DNA of 64,000 bases from Sporocytophaga myxococcoides (GTDB taxonomy: Bacteria; Bacteroidota; Bacteroidia; Cytophagales; Cytophagaceae): NCBI RefSeq assembly GCF_000775915.1, contig NZ_BBLT01000001.1, positions 372,001 to 436,000 of the forward strand, read 5' to 3'. Positions 62,005-64,000 of this stretch are shown here, piece after piece. The position numbers were made by a program, and so were the translations under genes. The notes beneath the pieces were generated by a model. That model was given only the letters and a program-made list of their open reading frames with translations. It was not told the DNA's origin and did not search any database. Numbering within the stretch: position 1 is the first letter of the stretch; each line of letters starts with the position of its first letter.

Positions 62005-63153
62005 ATGAAAAAGATATTTTTATTCTTTCTTCTTCTGTCACAATTGACATATGCTCAGGAAAAGTACTCTGGAGTTTCGACGCACTTTGAGGCTTTGGGC
62101 ACTCCATATGGAGGATGTGGAGTTCCTCCGGATCTGGTAGAGACTGAGTACTTTGTTGCATTGAATGTTTATCATTCTCCAGGAGTGGGCACCTCCTGGC
62201 CTCGTCCTTTAACAGGAGCGGATACGCTCTTTAAAGGTGAGTTTAATAATGGCCGCAATTGTGGCCGATGGGTGAGGGTTTCTATCATGGAAGACTGTAT
62301 CGGAGGAACCAATGATGGAGCACTGGGACAACAATTTTGCAGAGGCGCAAATGCTAAATGGACCCATGATAAATATTCTTATGCTTATCTAAATATGATT
62401 GTTACAGATGCTTGTGGTGACAATAACGGTTGGTGCAGGGATAGCAAATATCATCTGGATCTTCATACATCATCCCTGAATAAATTTGAGAAAGACGGAC
62501 GGGCTGTCAATGATATGAATCCGGGGCATTTTAATAACAGAAAAATCGAGTGGGAATATATCAAATCCCCAGGGTATACAGGTGATATCGATATTTACTT
62601 TATGCAAAACTCACAACAATACTGGGCTAGTATTTTAATAAATCACCTTGAAAACGGAATACATGGTGTTGAACAAAAAGTAGGGCAGCAATGGGTCAAA
62701 CTAAAAACCAATAGTGATATGGGACAAGCTTTTATTGTGGATCCCTCAGAGCAGCCTTATAGAATAAGAGTATATGATGCAGAAGATAAGCTTATTAATA
62801 ATGGAAGAGAATATATCTTTTCATTACCGGCTTCTTGCGGAGGCAAATGTCCTGTTCCTGCTTCAAAAGCGACCTATCAGGTTTATGATCCAGTCATAAC
62901 ATCATTAAATGAAGAAATCAAGGATAAATTCTTTTATGTCGGAGGTGTTAATGACAATCATGTAATAATGTGGGACCTAAATGAAACGGTTAACTCCGTA
63001 CATCTTGTTGATTTGTTGGGCAGAACTGTTAAAGAATTTAAAGTGAATTCTGTAAAAGGTTCTCTTGATCCCGGCTCTTTATCCGGAGGGTATTATAGAG
63101 TGGTTTTTTATGGAAATAATAGTATTCTGGGCTGTAAGACATTAATAAAATAA
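62005..63153 (+). CDS. Expansin-like secreted protein with T9SS sorting domain
   Basis: A 382-residue secreted protein starting at ATG 62005 (MKKIFLFFLLLSQLTYAQ signal peptide); an upstream ATG at 61963 is less likely. The first domain looks like the expansin double-psi barrel: HFEALGTPYGGCGVPPDLV, VALNVY, NCGRWVRVSI, MIVTDACGDNNGWCRDSKYHLDL (the 'D-C...HLDL' core). The second domain (about 195-280) resembles the expansin/CBM63 sandwich: IDIYFMQNSQQYWASILI, NGIHGVEQ, WVKLKTNSDMGQAFIVDPSEQPYRIRV. A linker and a T9SS sorting domain (VHLVDLLGRTVKEF...GGYYRVVFYGNNSILGCKTLIK) follow. Expansins loosen cellulose networks without hydrolysis. The domain match is by eye, so the family call is probable rather than certain. 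Confidence 0.7.
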   Translation: MKKIFLFFLLLSQLTYAQEKYSGVSTHFEALGTPYGGCGVPPDLVETEYFVALNVYHSPGVGTSWPRPLTGADTLFKGEFNNGRNCGRWVRVSIMEDCIGGTNDGALGQQFCRGANAKWTHDKYSYAYLNMIVTDACGDNNGWCRDSKYHLDLHTSSLNKFEKDGRAVNDMNPGHFNNRKIEWEYIKSPGYTGDIDIYFMQNSQQYWASILINHLENGIHGVEQKVGQQWVKLKTNSDMGQAFIVDPSEQPYRIRVYDAEDKLINNGREYIFSLPASCGGKCPVPASKATYQVYDPVITSLNEEIKDKFFYVGGVNDNHVIMWDLNETVNSVHLVDLLGRTVKEFKVNSVKGSLDPGSLSGGYYRVVFYGNNSILGCKTLIK

Positions 63154-63299
63154 ATAAGTGAGAATTTACCAACAAGAATGAAAGTAGAATATGCTTATTT
63201 TTGCTAGATGAATTAGATCTTTCTCTTTCAGGAGAAGGTCAACTTAACATATCAGACTCATCTGACATATAATTTTAATAAAGGATGAATTTTCTTTGT

Positions 63300-63420
63300 C
63301 ATTGTTGAGCTTGTGAAGGATCTGATAATCACAAAATGATTTGCGATTTCAATAAATCTGCCAGATAGTTTAATTGCATGTTTTGAAAGCTCAGATGTTT
63401 CGCAAGTTCAACTATGACAT
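63300..63420. repeat. Dispersed repeat, inverse copy of 180-300
   Basis: Its reverse complement aligns along most of its length with 180-300, including CAGATCCTTC, the 'gcaaat.attttg' block and the GAAACATC segment. The gap 63154-63532 holds this repeat and nothing else I can identify. Confidence 0.5.
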
Positions 63421-63532
63421 AAGAAACTCTTGAAGGTAGGTAACAAGATTTTGATCAACGAAACAAAAAACTGTTAAGGGAATTAGACAAGGTGAAGTAA
63501 TAGGTTGATGAGGTTAATAATTGAAGTGATAT

Positions 63533-64000
63533 ATGGAGCGTTCAGAAAGTATTATAAATAAGACAGGTAATTTTAGCGCATATCTGGGTGCAGTTGTGGT
63601 GGTATTTATCTGGTCTGGTTGGATCACTTTATCCAGGATGGGGGTTCAGACAAATCTTACTCCATATGATATCACCTTACTTCGGTTTGGAACGGCGGCT
63701 CTGTTAACCTTGCCATTTAGTTTTCGATATGACTGGAAGAATGTAAAATGGCATCAGATTCTGCTGGTTGCTCTTGGGTGCGGTTTTCCTTATACTATGT
63801 TATCATTTATAGGATTAAAAACTACAAAAGCTGCAAACGCGGGTGTACTGGTGAATGGCATGCTTCCGGTTATCGGGTTGCTTTTTACTTTATTCTGGTT
63901 TAAGGAGAAAGTAACTAAAATGAAATACTTTGCAATATTAATATTACTGATTGCCAACCTGCTCATTTCGGATCTCGCCTCCGGCTTTTCCGCTTCATAC
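63533..64000 (+). CDS. EamA/DMT-superfamily transporter (partial, truncated by window edge)
   Basis: A frame from ATG 63533 runs off the right edge after 156 codons. It begins MERSESIINKTGNFSAYLGAVVVVFIWSGWITLSRMGV, then LTPYDITLLRFGTAALLTLPF, LVALGCGFPYTMLSFIGLKTTKAANAGVLVNGMLPVIGLLFTLFWFKEK and a further hydrophobic helix. This is the first half of a ten-helix EamA drug/metabolite transporter: the R-F motif in helix 2 and the ANAGVL...P segment in helix 4 are family marks. Substrate unknown. Confidence 0.85.
   Translation, partial: MERSESIINKTGNFSAYLGAVVVVFIWSGWITLSRMGVQTNLTPYDITLLRFGTAALLTLPFSFRYDWKNVKWHQILLVALGCGFPYTMLSFIGLKTTKAANAGVLVNGMLPVIGLLFTLFWFKEKVTKMKYFAILILLIANLLISDLASGFSASY

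Overview
The window is chromosomal DNA from a Bacteroidota bacterium, most likely a Cytophagales soil or cellulose degrader of the Sporocytophaga/Cytophaga type. That placement is inference. It rests on the AT-rich composition, type IX secretion (T9SS) C-terminal sorting domains (10875-14978, 62005-63153 and a remnant at 50365-50727), a Bacteroidota-type RpoD, many PAS-type histidine kinases, weak Shine-Dalgarno sequences and an expansin-like secreted protein.

Layout. 1-3900: end of an outer-membrane protein, aldo/keto reductase, tRNA-Leu(GAG), a decayed four-helix-bundle gene between dispersed inverted repeats, and a stand-alone HsdR_N-type nuclease. 3900-10410: an accessory, AT-rich region. 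A small conserved hypothetical gene diverges from a cluster encoding an AvcD-like P-loop/deoxycytidylate deaminase, a TcmP protein, its three-Cys-motif partner and a helical hypothetical protein; a 21-bp-period repeat array and a G-rich tract lie upstream of the deaminase gene. 10700-18350: a large NHL-propeller T9SS protein, repeat clusters, a polytopic membrane protein and a lipoprotein. 18900-23000: two histidine kinases, one with a plant-ethylene-receptor-like membrane domain and one broken by an in-frame amber codon. 23170-30800: amino-acid permease, short-chain dehydrogenase, cold-shock protein, RpoD-type sigma factor, STAS-like protein and a PLP enzyme/acyltransferase fusion whose 5' end is shifted at an A10 tract. 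30850-38020: orphan sensor protein, CzcCBA-type metal efflux operon, PPC-domain protein. 38190-48850: a signalling block (PAS/GAF protein lacking an ATPase domain, broken OmpA gene, cytochrome c, CheR, triple-receiver hybrid kinase, two receiver-kinase fusions). 49100-64000: CapA-family protein, T9SS-tail remnant between two copies of a palindromic repeat, nucleotidyltransferase-HEPN fusion, a second 21-bp-period array, sulfatase, BASS transporter, outer-membrane protein, zinc alcohol dehydrogenase pair, Kir-type potassium channel, SUKH-like and STAS-like proteins, expansin-like protein and the start of an EamA transporter.

The most notable items are the avcD-like/tcmP/three-Cys cluster (a candidate composite anti-phage system), the ethylene-receptor-like kinase with every Cu/ethylene-site residue I could align to ETR1 conserved at a constant offset, two 21-bp-period arrays built from unrelated but similarly palindromic units, and several families of dispersed palindromic repeats. 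Several genes carry single lesions (amber, ochre, homopolymer shifts), which could be real decay, slippage or sequence error.
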